A stretch of DNA of 64,000 nucleotides from Isoetes taiwanensis (lineage: Eukaryota > Streptophyta > Lycopodiopsida > Isoetales > Isoetaceae), in NCBI GenBank assembly GCA_021234155.1, contig JAJEKV010000057.1:188001-252000 (forward strand). The letters run 5' to 3'. Positions within the stretch are counted from its first letter, which is position 1; each line of letters opens with the position of its first letter. Both the position numbers and the translations under genes were made by a program. Shown here piece after piece: positions 23,221-33,880 of this stretch. The notes under the pieces were generated by a model. It did no database searches. It was not told the DNA's origin and saw nothing but the letters and a program-made list of their open reading frames with translations.

Positions 23221-24087
23221 ATCGCCGAGATGCTTTGCCTCTGCTTCATGTGTTCTTCTTCCCAACCAGCCAGAGGAGGTTTTGGTTGGGGCTTGCAAAT
23301 CGCTTTTGGTTGGGGTTTTGGTCAGCCGGATCAAGATGCGTGAGAGGTCTTCGAATCGCCTAAAAATTTGTATTAAAAAATGGGTCAAGATGCGTAACAA
23401 AACGTTGATCGGCTTTGTTTTCGTGTGGATTGGGCAAAATCACGTGAGCTTAATAAGGCTTAAATCATGTGTTTTAATTGGGCGGAGTTTCAAATATGTG
23501 TAGTGGTGAGATTTCGGAACCCATTTGCAACCCCTAAAGAAAATTGGTAGGAATTTCCCCCGTATATTGAAGCTATGAAAGAGATCCCGGCCGCCTTTAC
23601 CTCAGAAGCGTAAGCCTCAACCGGTCTTCAAACCGAGATGAAAAAAGCCCTCGAGCCATCCATCGATATTGGTGTCAGAACCCAAACAAAATCAAAATGC
23701 CGGACCCTCAAATCCACCAAAATAAGATGAAAAGCCCGAGCCTATCTACCGATATCGGCAATTTTGAGATCTACTCGAGAAAACCCTCGAAGTTCACCAA
23801 CCCCAAGCTCAGAGTTATGGATCAACCGATAGTTAACTCCCCATTCCACTGAGGGTTGCTCTCCCATATCCCTCAAGAGGAGGGTTAACCACGTATAAAA
23901 TATCCCAAAAACTTTTTGCCTTCACTTAAGAACTCGAAACATAGTTTCGGTGACTTTCCAGACCGCCTCGCCTCGCTTAACTCGCCACCATGTCAAGTAA
24001 TAGACCCGCACCGCCCACACCTGGGACATATTAGAAAGATAAGGTTTGATATGAGTGTAGATCTTCTTGTCCGAGGAAGTACCCTTA
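23221..24087. other. Intergenic
   Basis: No gene recognised. GTTTTGGTTGGGG is repeated near 23,280-23,325. Confidence 0.45.
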
Positions 24088-25035
24088 ATTGAGAGTGAAC
24101 AATCAGGTGAGAGCCCAAAGAACACAAAACACATGAGCCGATTTCGGAATCTTTGTTTTGTTTGCATTTTGAAGGAATTTATGGTTCAATGAATTCAACT
24201 TTAGCACTCAACAAATTCCTACCTTAGCACTCATTTGTAGCTGGAGGGTGCACCTAATGTAAAAGTCTATATGGCATGTGCGTGCATAGAGTTAAGAGAA
24301 ATTATCTTTATATGGAAATTTCTAAAGAAAATATACCTCATATACCCCTACCATATTTCTCTTTATATAGATCACGAATTCAAGCAAGAAAAATACCCCT
24401 CCCATATATGGATCGGTTTTGGCCCCAAAACCCCCTCCTTCTTGAGTGCATCTCCTGGGTAGCGTGGTCAATTCGTAGCATGTAGTCAATTTTACGTAGT
24501 ATGTAGCGGTAGTCGGATTTACATGTAGCGGTGTTTACGTTGAGGAAGTCCGTTGCGGATTTATTGCCCGGATCGGTGTTTTGCCATGTACGAATCGTCG
24601 GTGAAAAATCCGGCCAAAAATCGGGTGGTCGGTGGCGTGGATAAAAGGTATCGTGAATGGCCTTACGGTCCAATATCGCCAACCCTAAACCCTAAAGTAA
24701 GATCGTGCATACATAAATGGTGTCCGACAGTTTCTAGACTTCTTATGTGATAAGAGCATGACATGAGAAAATCTCTCTCTTTTTTTCTCCTTCTCAGCAA
24801 GCCACCCACATTTCAATTCAACAAGCACCCTGCACATGTAGCCTATGTTTTGTACATAGTTTGTGCATTCACATTTTCAATGTTGATTGTTATATTCTCA
24901 AGTTGCAATATTGCGGTATAACTTGTCTTCTTGTATAGCTGATTACTTCCATGTTTTATCTTAGTTGAAATTTTGGAGAAAGGCGTTACACCAAAGGAAA
25001 AAAGAATTCCTTGCCTCCCTTATGTTACAACTCTG
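24088..25035. repeat. Dispersed direct repeat, Helitron-empty copy
   Basis: This matches 9,498-11,324 without the Helitron. The junction TAAAGTAAGA/TCGTGCATACATAA at 24,702/24,703 corresponds to the two borders of the Helitron at 9,871-10,991. About 230 bp at roughly 24,232-24,470 (with ATACCCCTACCATATTTCTC) are present here only. Confidence 0.88.
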
Positions 25036-25491
25036 TATGAGATTCTTAACCTCATCAGTTATTGCATCTGATCTCGTTTTCCTTGAAAACATTGACCACG
25101 GACCACATTCTTGTTCTGCCATTACTCTTCTTCCGGTTCTTTGCAATAGCAGATTTTCTTGATACATGAAGGAGGCGTAACGGCTTGGTGGTTGGTTTTG
25201 TTTCTTTGTTGAAGATACCATTTGCAATGTGGACTTTCTTGCTTGCATTATATCTGTCTTCTTTAGTTTCTTTTGCTGATTAAGTGTCTCTTGAACAGTT
25301 CTAATGACATTCTTCATGATCTTGCTTTGATCATGATCAACAAAATCCACCTCCAGTGGCAATTGTTTCTTCACTCTCTTCACAAATCTGTGCACCACCA
25401 GTGCCTTATCCCTTTTTTTCAAAGGTTTTGTGATATTATTGAAATAATCGTCCAAACTCTTGGACAATTCTTGAAGCCTTCTCGCACTCAA
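24961..25491 (-). CDS. 176-codon open frame, possible transposon-derived protein N-terminus
   Basis: An uninterrupted minus-strand frame runs from ATG at 25,491 to a stop at 24,961. It is lysine-, arginine- and glutamine-rich: residues 1-90 are basic and helical (KSLDDYFNNITKPLKKRDK, VVHRFVKRVKKQLPLEVDF), and residues 128-155 read GPWSMFSRKTRSDAITDEVK. That last block resembles a pattern (W, basic, R-S-D-x-I/L-x-x-E-x-K) I associate with large transposon-like proteins of animals and seedless plants, but this is from memory and weak. Its 3' end falls in the dispersed repeat, so the C-terminus looks truncated. No splice context is evident. Confidence 0.45.
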   Translation of the reverse strand: MSARRLQELSKSLDDYFNNITKPLKKRDKALVVHRFVKRVKKQLPLEVDFVDHDQSKIMKNVIRTVQETLNQQKKLKKTDIMQARKSTLQMVSSTKKQNQPPSRYASFMYQENLLLQRTGRRVMAEQECGPWSMFSRKTRSDAITDEVKNLIQSCNIREARNSFFLWCNAFLQNFN

Positions 25492-25846
25492 GCCGCTATC
25501 AACTTGAGGCTGGATATTTTCTTTCTCCCTCTCCCTATCTCTTTCATTTGTCTAGATTGCCTTCTTCTCGGCTTGAATTTCCCGAGAGAAAATTTGAAGT
25601 CGCTTTTCTTCATCTAAATCGATCTTTGATTGATCCATTTAGAATCGTGTTGTCTACAGATAATTGTGTTGTCGGAGAAGCAGGTGTTGTACAAAGAAAA
25701 TTACGTTGGGGGGTACAACACGGATCATGCTTCCGCCATAGCCAAATCAACCCCGCCAAATTGATTACGTACGAATTTGATTTTGCGGGTAGCCATGTCA
25801 TCGATCCGGATGCAATTTGCTAAAAGCGTATCATCTCGATCCGCTA
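25492..25846. other. Flank upstream of the LTR retrotransposon
   Basis: No gene. The last five bases before the LTR are CGCTA; the five after the 3' LTR are CGCTC, a possible 5-bp target duplication with one mismatch. Confidence 0.45.
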
Positions 25847-25906
25847 CGTTAGTCATGTGCCTCTGGTTGGGGACTATTCATGCCCACGACGGACCGGGTC
25901 AAGCTC

Positions 25907-26616
25907 GGGGTAGCCCTTAAGGGCGAAAGTTAGCCAAAAGGCTATTTTTAAGGGTATCGAGATATTTTGGCAGCTATGGTTTAGTAGGGCCCATTATAGA
26001 TGAAAAAAATAAAATTCGCCAACTTTTCTACAAACAAATCTCACTCATTTGGAAAATTAAGCCACATCCACTAAGCGTCATAACTATGGATTCGCCTTAT
26101 CCTCTACCCTCTTTCTCGAAGATTTCTTAAGGAATCGCCTAATATTCTAGGCTTTCTTCATAACCTAATCTATTCTCCATATCCCTCCAGGTATATATGC
26201 AATTTTAAGAGTTATTTTTGTAGCTATTGTGTTTCAAATACTTCTAAGGATGCATTGGAGAGGATTTTTTTTACAGACCTCCCTTTTAATAGATTTGTTT
26301 TATCTACAAGGATAAGCCACGTTCTCATTTGCAAAGGTTAAGTTGTGGTATTGCATCATGCAAGTATATTTATAATGTGTTTGTGTCCTTGATCAAATAT
26401 GGATGCCGATGAATAAAATTTCACCATAGAAATTGCACTTGGAAAATAAAGACACTTAAATCTTGGCAAAATAATATTGGCCATGATTCGCCTAGATTTC
26501 TATAAAAAAACATTCATGTCTAGAAAACATTCGCCAGCATAACTAATCTTGCAACTCTATTATTCGCCCGACCTTCTAAATTATGCTTAGACAAATTTGG
26601 CCTTAAGGGCAACCCT
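25907..26616. mobile_element. 710-bp Mutator-like non-autonomous element nested in the 5' LTR
   Basis: The 3' LTR has CGGGTCAAGCTCAAGG uninterrupted. In the 5' LTR the sequence GGTCAAGCTC stands on both sides of 710 extra bases (25,897-25,906 and 26,617-26,626), a 9- or 10-bp target duplication. The insert begins GGGGTAGCCCTTAAGGGC and ends with the inverse of AGGGTTGCCCTTAAGGCC, so it has terminal inverted repeats of about 18-20 bp. A 9-bp duplication with short inverted ends is characteristic of Mutator-like elements. It codes for nothing visible. Confidence 0.88.
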
Positions 26617-26884
26617 GGTCAAGCTCAAGGATCCACAGTCAGCCACGGGTCAGCCATCAAAGGCCCATAGGAAGACCAAAGCGGACCCACCTTGATCAAA
26701 GCATGGGGCTGCCATCAAGAGGCGTCGCTCAGACAAGTGATGGCCCGCCACCGCCCGCGTCAGCGTCAGCGTGATTCTAGGCACTTCAAGAGGCACCGCC
26801 AACATTCCTGCAAATCAGGCCTCCTTCCAGGAGTCGGCATCGAGATCAGTCAGAGTGTCTATATTGGGCCAAAGGCCATTGTAC

Positions 26885-26893
26885 TATATATAT
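26885..26893 (+). promoter_or_regulatory. LTR TATA box
   Basis: TATATATAT in the 5' LTR, repeated at 38,152-38,160 in the 3' LTR with the same flanks. It is the best candidate for the element's pol II promoter; transcription would start a few tens of bases downstream. Confidence 0.6.
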
Positions 26894-27159
26894 GATTAGA
26901 GCTAGCACATGAAGGCTAGATGAGTTTTGAGTCTTGTCTCTTTTCAGTCTTCTCTCTATTGCGAGAGCTCATGTATGTTCATCATTGATATCAAAGGAAG
27001 CTTATCATTTTCCTCTCATTGTTCTTTACATTACGTTTTTCTTCTTCTTGTTCTCTTCTTGCAAATCCGTGACATAGTCCCCGGACTCTCTGATTGAATC
27101 CACGGGTCCTCCACGAGGAAGCATCTTCGAGGGAGTTCCCAAACCCAGGACCCCAAACA

Positions 27160-28990
27160 AATCGCCCGTGCGAATTCGATTCAATCCTACTTTCTTACAT
27201 GCCGCCATATGTGTCAGAAACTTCCGCGGAAGAACTCCTTTCTCGAGCGGCATCTCGCTTGGGCGTCATCATCGTCGGGGAAGCTGACCGTGACATGTAT
27301 GGATCTGCTTATGACATTGAGGAGGCCACCTTGGGTCTAGGGCTCGGTCGGCGCCACCACCCCTCGTGTCTGTCTACCGTCCAGTTCCCGCCCCAAGCGT
27401 GCAAACATTGCTCACGACCTCGGTAACCTCATCACTATCATGAGCCCTATCAGGCTCAACCTTCTCAACACTTACTTTCATACCCTGAACATGCCTACAT
27501 CCATCACTCTTGGGCCATCGCCTCTTCCTTCACAACCATCATCTCCCCGGGTGGCGGGGATATCCAGGTCTCTTTTTAAGCCTACCGAGAATTTCCTTTT
27601 CCTACATTTCCCACCGCTCTTCCTGTTTTACAACCTTCTGGACCTCAAACCAAATGCTCGGGCACCTTCGTCCCTCACCTTGATCACCCTTCATCAAGGT
27701 CCTTCGGGCACCATGCCACCTCAACTCCACCTCAATATCCTCACTATATCGTTCTGTCCAGCAAAGCACTTTCATCTACCTTTCAAACCCTTAAACTGAC
27801 GTATCCCACCTTTTGGCAACACGAAGGCAAACCTTTAGACCAAAGTGCTCAGGGCCCACATGGAAGAATTTGAGGCTCTAGCTATCCTAAATGGTCATGC
27901 GCAACCTCAACTGAAATTCCACATCTTTTCCACCACCTTTGCGTGGCTCTCCTCATCAATGGCTCATGTCCAACAAAAGCCATTGGAAACAAGATGGTCA
28001 GAAATGAGGCTGCTTTTCTTTCTCACTATGGGACCACGGACGATGATCAACTTCATCTCAAACAACTCAATGACCTTCAACAAGAGCCCGCGGAGTCATG
28101 CGGGATTTTGATTGTCTTCATATTACGCTTTCGGCAAGCTCAAGGAGTACCCAAACAGGCGATTTTGGTGCGGTTTCTCCAAGGACTTCCTCGGCTATTC
28201 GACTCATGGAATACACTGCGTCCCAAGGCGTTGGGCGAGGCTATAAGCCCTTTGTCAATCACTCGGTCAATGTTTCCTCCCGTAGGCGTGGCTCTTCAAG
28301 AGCTCCCTTTCATTCCACGTCATGGTTCCACAGACTAATTTGTCCGGCCTCAACACGCTAATCCACAGTAGCGGTCGGATCGGTGCCATATCGCAAATAC
28401 CAAGGCCACTTGGCGAATGAGTGCAACTCAACCCATGGCCCGCCTCATTGCAAAGATGCAACATGTGCAATCATGCCGCGGAAGAGTGCACTCGCACTCA
28501 TCCTACTGCCGTTCCGCGAACAAACTCGTTTTTCAAGTGCAAACAACACCTTCGGCAACAATCGCTTTTCTATCGGCAGCCACCACCGAGCAACCAAATC
28601 AACTCTATCACCTTGAGGAGCAACAAGGGGACCCAACACCGTCCTCCTTTGATCCTTCTAAAGCTCGGTGTTACCCTTTGTCGGGGAATGGGGTCATACC
28701 ACGCGGTGTCCTCAACTTCCACAAGTTGGTGCGACTTCACGCACCAATCGGACCATCGGTCCGCCTCACGGCTTACCAACTACGGATTGCTAATGGCAAA
28801 CAAGGCGAGATCCGTTCTTAAGCGCCACCAAGGCGCCTCGGCAATCACGCTATCAACCGGCTCACGCAAATCAACCTGTTTGGATCAGCAAAGCGAGGGA
28901 ATAAATTTTTCGGGCACTAAATCCTCAGTTCAGCCATCAAATTGGGTTGGTTTGGTTTCACGCCGGACTAGGGGCGTCGCCATTTAACCA
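27160..28990 (+). pseudogene. gag region of the LTR retrotransposon
   Basis: A proline-rich N-terminal part (about 27,440-27,800) is followed by capsid-like readings (FEALAILNGHAQPQLKFH, about 27,870; FRQAQGVPKQAILVRFLQGL, about 28,125). Then come two nucleocapsid knuckles. The first is degenerate, YRKYQGHLANEC (28,389-28,424). The second reads C-K-R-C-N-M-C-N-H-A-A-E-E-C (CX2CX4HX4C) at 28,449-28,489 if one A is missing from CAAAGA, so the frame is split there. A Q-, S- and P-rich tail follows. Gag would form the particle and package the RNA. As written it is broken into several frames. Confidence 0.7.
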
Positions 28991-29429
28991 TTATCCCTAA
29001 TGGCGCGCGGACACCTTCTGCGGTCGGCGGCATTCCTCATAGCGAAGAAAAAAAAAAGGTTCACTTTGCACGACTTGGAGAAACTCATGCCGCATGTCAT
29101 GCCTAAAGTTCGCCAAAGCATTTTGAACCTCATGCAAAGCTGCTGAAGGCGAGCGTTGGCAAATGTTCATGCCACCACCGAGCTCAACAACGCGTAAAGA
29201 TACACCTTCCACATCTCAACCTCCATGCTCTCGGACATATCCCAATATTCTTTGCCGAGGTTGACTGCGCTCAAAAAGTTCTTTGCTTCCTTACCCGCCT
29301 CCGGCCCCGTGGATCAATGGATCCTTTTTCTCATGTGCCTCCCGGAACTCAAGAGGGCTAGCCAAGATCAAAATTCCTTTAAGCTTGGCAACCATTTTGA
29401 AACTGTCGCTCTCAAGGACCCGTTACCAC

Positions 29430-29735
29430 TCCATTTTTTTTAGTTGGGGAAACATTTGCTACCTCTACACCCACGGTCCATGCCACGGTGGGCAATCAAC
29501 AAGTCAATCATGTTCAAATTGGCGGGGTAGTGCGGTCAATCTCATCACGGATAAACTCGCAAACAAATGGGCATCAAACAACTCTTTTCGTGCCCCATAT
29601 GATATCAAATTGGCTAATGGCCATATCACAAGACCTCAAGGCGTCGCGCCTCTTCTTCACATCAACATAGGTGATCTCCGATTCCCCATGGAATTTGGAG
29701 TTTGGAAGGCTGGCGAGGATCGGTGACTATGAAAT
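29430..29735 (+). pseudogene. Retrotransposon aspartic protease region
   Basis: The frame ending at 29,726 contains SAVNLITDKLANKW, YDIKLANGHITRPQGVAPL and IGDLRFPMEFGVW. This is the pattern of gypsy pol protease after its active site (D-S-G-A/S-x-x-N-x-I). At the active-site position the sequence reads WRGSAVN in this frame, so the catalytic D-S-G is not present as written. The enzyme would cut the Gag-Pol polyprotein. About 700 bp of broken linker lie between it and RT. Confidence 0.7.
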
Positions 29736-30489
29736 GTTGGTCGTGGACCTTTTTCCGCCGGGCCAAGAGTATCCATTCTTGGGCCGCGGATCAGGTTGGT
29801 CATCAGCGATGGTCACCTCAATGCCACCATGGATTTGGAAGCAGGCAAGATCATTTACGTTGAACATCTTGAACCCCTCTCTCGGAACCACAGTTGCGAG
29901 GAGGCTCGAATATCTATCAAGTTCAGGCTCCACTGCGACTCGCCTCTGTCATCCTACCCGAATATCGATGATCGGGGAGAAATGACTCTTGATCAGGCCA
30001 TTTGTGGCTACTTTGCTTGACCCCTTACCGGATCTTGCAATAGAATCCAGCGTGTTGATCACTTTTCGAGATGCCGCACCTCACGCAGCTCTGTTGATGT
30101 ACCGCGCCCTAAAGCAACCTCTGCTGGATGAAACTTCGGCAACCTCTCTTTTCTGCGAGAGTGCCACGCATCTGTATGCTTCAACCACACGCTCACATTG
30201 TCGGGACGAAGTGATACCTCATATTCGGACTCACGAAGTTGAGATCGTGGGCGTGGGCAACAATCGGCATGCGCATTGATTGCAAATCTTCGACCCCTTA
30301 TCGCGGGGCCGTCAAGCTCTTCAAAAGTTCAAACACATTTTAGCACAAACTTCTGAGAGATCTTGAGGGAATCAGCAAAAGCTTGGGGAACTCACCATTC
30401 CTACAAATGCGATGCCACCGGTTTAGCAGCGGCGATACCGGCTCAACCCTAATTGCGGTGATCGCCTCAAGGCGGAAATTGACAAACTC

Positions 30490-31690
30490 CTTCGCTGCCG
30501 GGTTTGATCTATGAGGTCAAACATTTCGAATGGGTGAGCCCCATCGTCATTGCACTCAAACACAATGGTAAGATCCAGCGTCTGCGTGGGCTCAAAACTC
30601 AATCGAGGCCACGGGCGTGATCATTTTCCACTTCCCTTCACGGACCGAGTTACGGAAGAGGTTCTTTGGACATGAAATGTACTCCTTCATGGATGGTTTT
30701 TCGGCTACAATCGGATCTCAATCAAAGAATCTGATCAACTCAAGACTACTTTCACCACCGGTGGGGTCACTTTTGCCTACAAGGTGGTTCCTTTTGGCTT
30801 ATCAAACTCTCCATCCCGCGTTTCAACGCATCATGCTCTCAGTTTTTCATGATTTCATGAAGGAAAATCCTTCTTACAAATTTTTCAAGATGACTTCTCG
30901 CCTCCCAGTTCCATGGCTGACCATTTGGATAAATTGGAACTTCGTCTTTCAGAAATGTGATGAGTCAGGCATTAGTCTCAATCAGGAGAAATGCACCTTT
31001 TGCGTCACCTCAAAGAGTTACGTTAGGCCCGCGTTGTCGACCAAAAGCGTATCACCACCGATCTGCCAAAATGGGTTGTGCTCAAGGCTCAAGCACCGCC
31101 AATATCAAGGGAGACACGCTCTTTCCTGGGTAAAGGTCAATTATTACTCCACCTTCATTCCCTGGACTCGCGGCCATTTGCATCCCATTCATAAACTCAC
31201 GGGTGATGAATCCACCTGGGCTTGGAATTCCCAGGTGGATGCTGCTTTCCAACAGTTGAAGCTTTTGCTTACTCAGGCTCCGGTACTTGTTCCTCCTCAA
31301 TGGGACAAGCCCTTTCATGTTCATGTCGATGTCTCGGCGTTTGCTATTGGAGCTGTTCTTTCTCAAGAATATGATCGCACTGCGACAAACCAAATCGATA
31401 CGCCAGCAGAAAACTCAATTCTGCTGAGCGCAACTATTCTGCCACAGAGCGTGAAGCTTTGAGTCTCATTTTCTGTGTCCAACGCTTCCGTCACTACCTT
31501 TTGGGCAGTCAAATCAAGTTCTTTGTTGACCACCAAGCACTCCTTTATTTGATCAACAAATCCACGCCCACGGGCCGCATTGCTCGTTGGGTCCTTCTTC
31601 TCCAAGAATTTGCCCCTTTTGAAATTGTTCACAAGGCCGGCAAATCTCATGTTGTCCCGGATTATCTTTCACGCATCCACACAGATGATC
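30490..31690 (+). pseudogene. Reverse transcriptase and RNase H
   Basis: RT motifs in order: GLIYEVKHFEWVSPIVIALK (about 30,505), MYSFMDGFSA (about 30,676), FTTGGVTFAYKVVPFGLSN (30,750-30,807), FQRIMLSVFHDFMKENPSY (about 30,820), and the catalytic F-Q-D-D at 30,883-30,894. The connection leads to RNase H: WAWNSQVDAAFQQLKLLL (about 31,220), PFHVHVDVSAFAIGAVLSQ with its Asp (about 31,310), FVDHQALLYLINKSTPTGR (about 31,520) and HKAGKSHVVPDYLSR (about 31,630). The order and the VPFGLSN block are those of Ty3/gypsy. At least four frame changes split it. The catalytic Asp pair is present, so loss of activity rests on the frameshifts. Confidence 0.9.
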
Positions 31691-32703
31691 CCTCAACTGG
31701 AGTCTCAGACGCCTTTCCGGACGCTCAACTCTTTTTAGTCACGGCCACACCACATTGGTTCCATGATTTTCAGCAGTACCTCCTCACAGGTGCTCTTCCA
31801 CCAGAAGACGCGACGCTCTCTCCTGCCAAGCGGCAATCCCGTCGACATCAATTTCTCCGCGAGGTCCGTGACTACACCATGGTTGTAGGACATCTCTACA
31901 AAAAGGGTAAGGATACCATCCTTCGACGCTGTGTTCTACCTCATGAAGTTCCAGATATTGTTCGAGAAGCTCATCAAGGGCTAGGTGGTGGTCATTTTCA
32001 TGGTGACAACACGGCACGCAAAATCCTTCTAGCTGGGTATTTTTGGCCCACGCTCTTCAAAGACGCTCACGCCCACGCCCGCACGTGTGATGCTTGCCAG
32101 CGTGTGGGTCGGCCGACGGCCCGTGACGGCTCTTCCCTTGACGCCGCCGCCACGCCCACTTCCCTTCAGCAAATGGGGAATGGATTTTGTGGGACCCATT
32201 GACTCTGCAGCGGCACACCCGTGCCCGCTACATTCGGTTCTCACCGACTACGCTACCAAATGGCGGAAGCTGGCGCACTTCCGGACAACACCGCGGCCCG
32301 GCACTGGCGGGGTCCTTTATCAACAAATCATCACGCTGATTCGATTGCCCCACCTGAGCTGGTCGGTGATCGTGGTGTCCATTTCATCAATCATACTATC
32401 AAGGAGAGCGACGGATTATCTCGATACATCATCACAAGAGCACACCTTACTATCCTCAAGGTAATGGTTTGGCGTAGCTTAACAACAAAACTCTGGTCAC
32501 CATTCTCAAGAAAAATTTGTGACGCTTCACGCATCGTAATCGGCAAACAAAAACTTCCCTCTTGTTCTTTGGGCCTACAACACTTGTTTCAAAATAGCTA
32601 CAGGACACACTCCTTTCAAATTGGTTTATGGTCAGGAAGCTCTCATGCCGTTTGAATACATCCTTCCAACACTCCGTTTTCAACTGGCTACTGCCCATAA
32701 TCC

Positions 32704-32979
32704 AGGGATAGGTTCTGTACGTATGAAATTATTTTTTCAGACGTATAAAGTACAAAAATACGTATTTTTGGGAAAAATACGTATTTTTAAATATTTAATA
32801 CTTTCGCGTGGGAAAAAAAAGTTCAGCGTAAAGGCGGAAACCGTTTAAACTTCCGCGAAACTTCGCCGTAAAAGCGAAACCTTTTAAACTTCTCGAAAAT
32901 TCCCCAAATTTTTTAAGCGAAACCTGTTTAAACCCAGCTTGGCCGTTTGTTTTTTAATGAAACCGCCAGTTGAAAAAAA

Positions 32980-33031
<52 letters not shown>

Positions 33032-33467
33032 CAGCGTGGCGAAACCTTGATTTAAACTTCTGAAAATAATTCAGCGTAAAAAAAGCGTTAAAGGAAGGTT
33101 TAAACTGCGGATTCGGGAAAAAAAAAAAAAAAATCGATTTTTTTCATATATAATGAACCTTCCGTTTTAAAACAGTTCAGTAAAGCAAAGCGGAAGGTTT
33201 AAAACTCCCTTGCGAAAATCGATTTTTTTTTTTTTTTTTTTTTTTGTTGAATTTCAGCCGTCTTGGCCGAAGGTTTAAACTTTCAGCTGTTTCAGCGTCA
33301 GCGAAAGCGAAGGTTTCTAAAAGCGAGAAGGTTCGAAGGTTCTCTGTAGATTTTTTCGACAGCGAAATTTTTGGACGTATTTTGGACGTATTAAGCGTCA
33401 AATTTGTGCCGTATCAAGCGAAAATCGTATGCATTATAAAAGCATTATCTGATATTGAACCTGTCCT
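32704..33467. mobile_element. 764-bp AT-rich non-autonomous element inside integrase
   Basis: It interrupts the integrase frame. GCCCATAATCC stands before it (32,693-32,703), GCCATAATCC directly after it (33,468-33,477), and a further copy GCTGCCCATAATCC follows to 33,491. The ends AGGGATAGGTTC and GAACCTGTCCT are imperfect inverted repeats. Inside are repeated GCGAAACC-TTTAAACTTC words in the left half and inverted GAAGGTTTAAAC words in the right half, a 25-A run (32,973-32,997) and an (AT)n run (32,998-33,027). It looks like a fold-back type DNA element; superfamily uncertain, with the roughly 10-bp duplication favouring Mutator-like. Confidence 0.7.
32973..33027. repeat. A(25) run followed by (AT)15 microsatellite
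   Basis: A run of 25 A then about 15 AT dinucleotides. Length in the source is likely uncertain because such runs are error-prone. Confidence 0.95.
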
Positions 33468-33880
33468 GCCATAATCCGCTGCCCATAATCCTTTCTTTTT
33501 GCACTCAAAGAAAGGTCTATCAATTAGAAGCGGTTGGATGAACTTGAAGGGATGCTTATATTACGATGTTCTTCATAGACATGAGTTGCAAAAATCTTTA
33601 CATGACAAGCGTCGAAGACAAAAACATTCAAAGAAGGAGATTTGGTTCTTCTTTATGATTCTCGGTACAAAAATTTTCCGGGTAAACTTAAGTTTCGTTG
33701 GCTGGGCCCTTATCAAATTGTTCAAGTGGTTCGACCCAGCGTTTTCCAACTGGCTGAGTTAGATGGCACTCCATTACCTACACTGGTTAATGGCTTTCGC
33801 CTCAAAACATTTCATCACACAGAAAGCGAAAATCAACAAACAGATACAGTTCAAGAAGCAAACACAATGGATAGTGACTA

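Larger units (their letters stand above)
25847..27159 (+). repeat. 5' LTR, interrupted by a Mutator-like element
   Basis: It starts CGTTAGTCATGTGCC (3' LTR: TGTTAGTCATGTGCC) and ends ACCCCAAACA at 27,159. Removing 25,907-26,616 and one target copy leaves 593 bp, matching the 3' LTR. A TATATATAT box is at 26,885-26,893. Many differences from the 3' LTR fall where one copy has CAG, for example GGCCCATAGGAAGACC here against GGCCCAGCAGAAGACC there. Confidence 0.92.
31700..33880 (+). pseudogene. Integrase, interrupted by an insertion and with catalytic Glu as a stop
   Basis: The zinc-binding HHCC domain is intact in the 247-codon frame ending at 32,202: HQGLGGGHFHGDNTARKIL and HARTCDACQRVGR (31,971-32,112). 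The catalytic core follows in other frames: WGMDFVGPID (about 32,171; first Asp), LTDYATKW (about 32,248), GDRGVHFINHTIKE (about 32,365; second Asp). Then TAG at 32,475-32,477 stands where GLA-E-x-x-N-K-T-L should give the catalytic Glu (YYPQGNGLA, stop, LNNKTL). A 764-bp element interrupts the gene at 32,704. The C-terminal domain resumes at 33,640: VLLYDSRYKNFPGKLKFRWL, GPYQIVQVV and LPTLVNGFRLKTFH. Confidence 0.88.
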
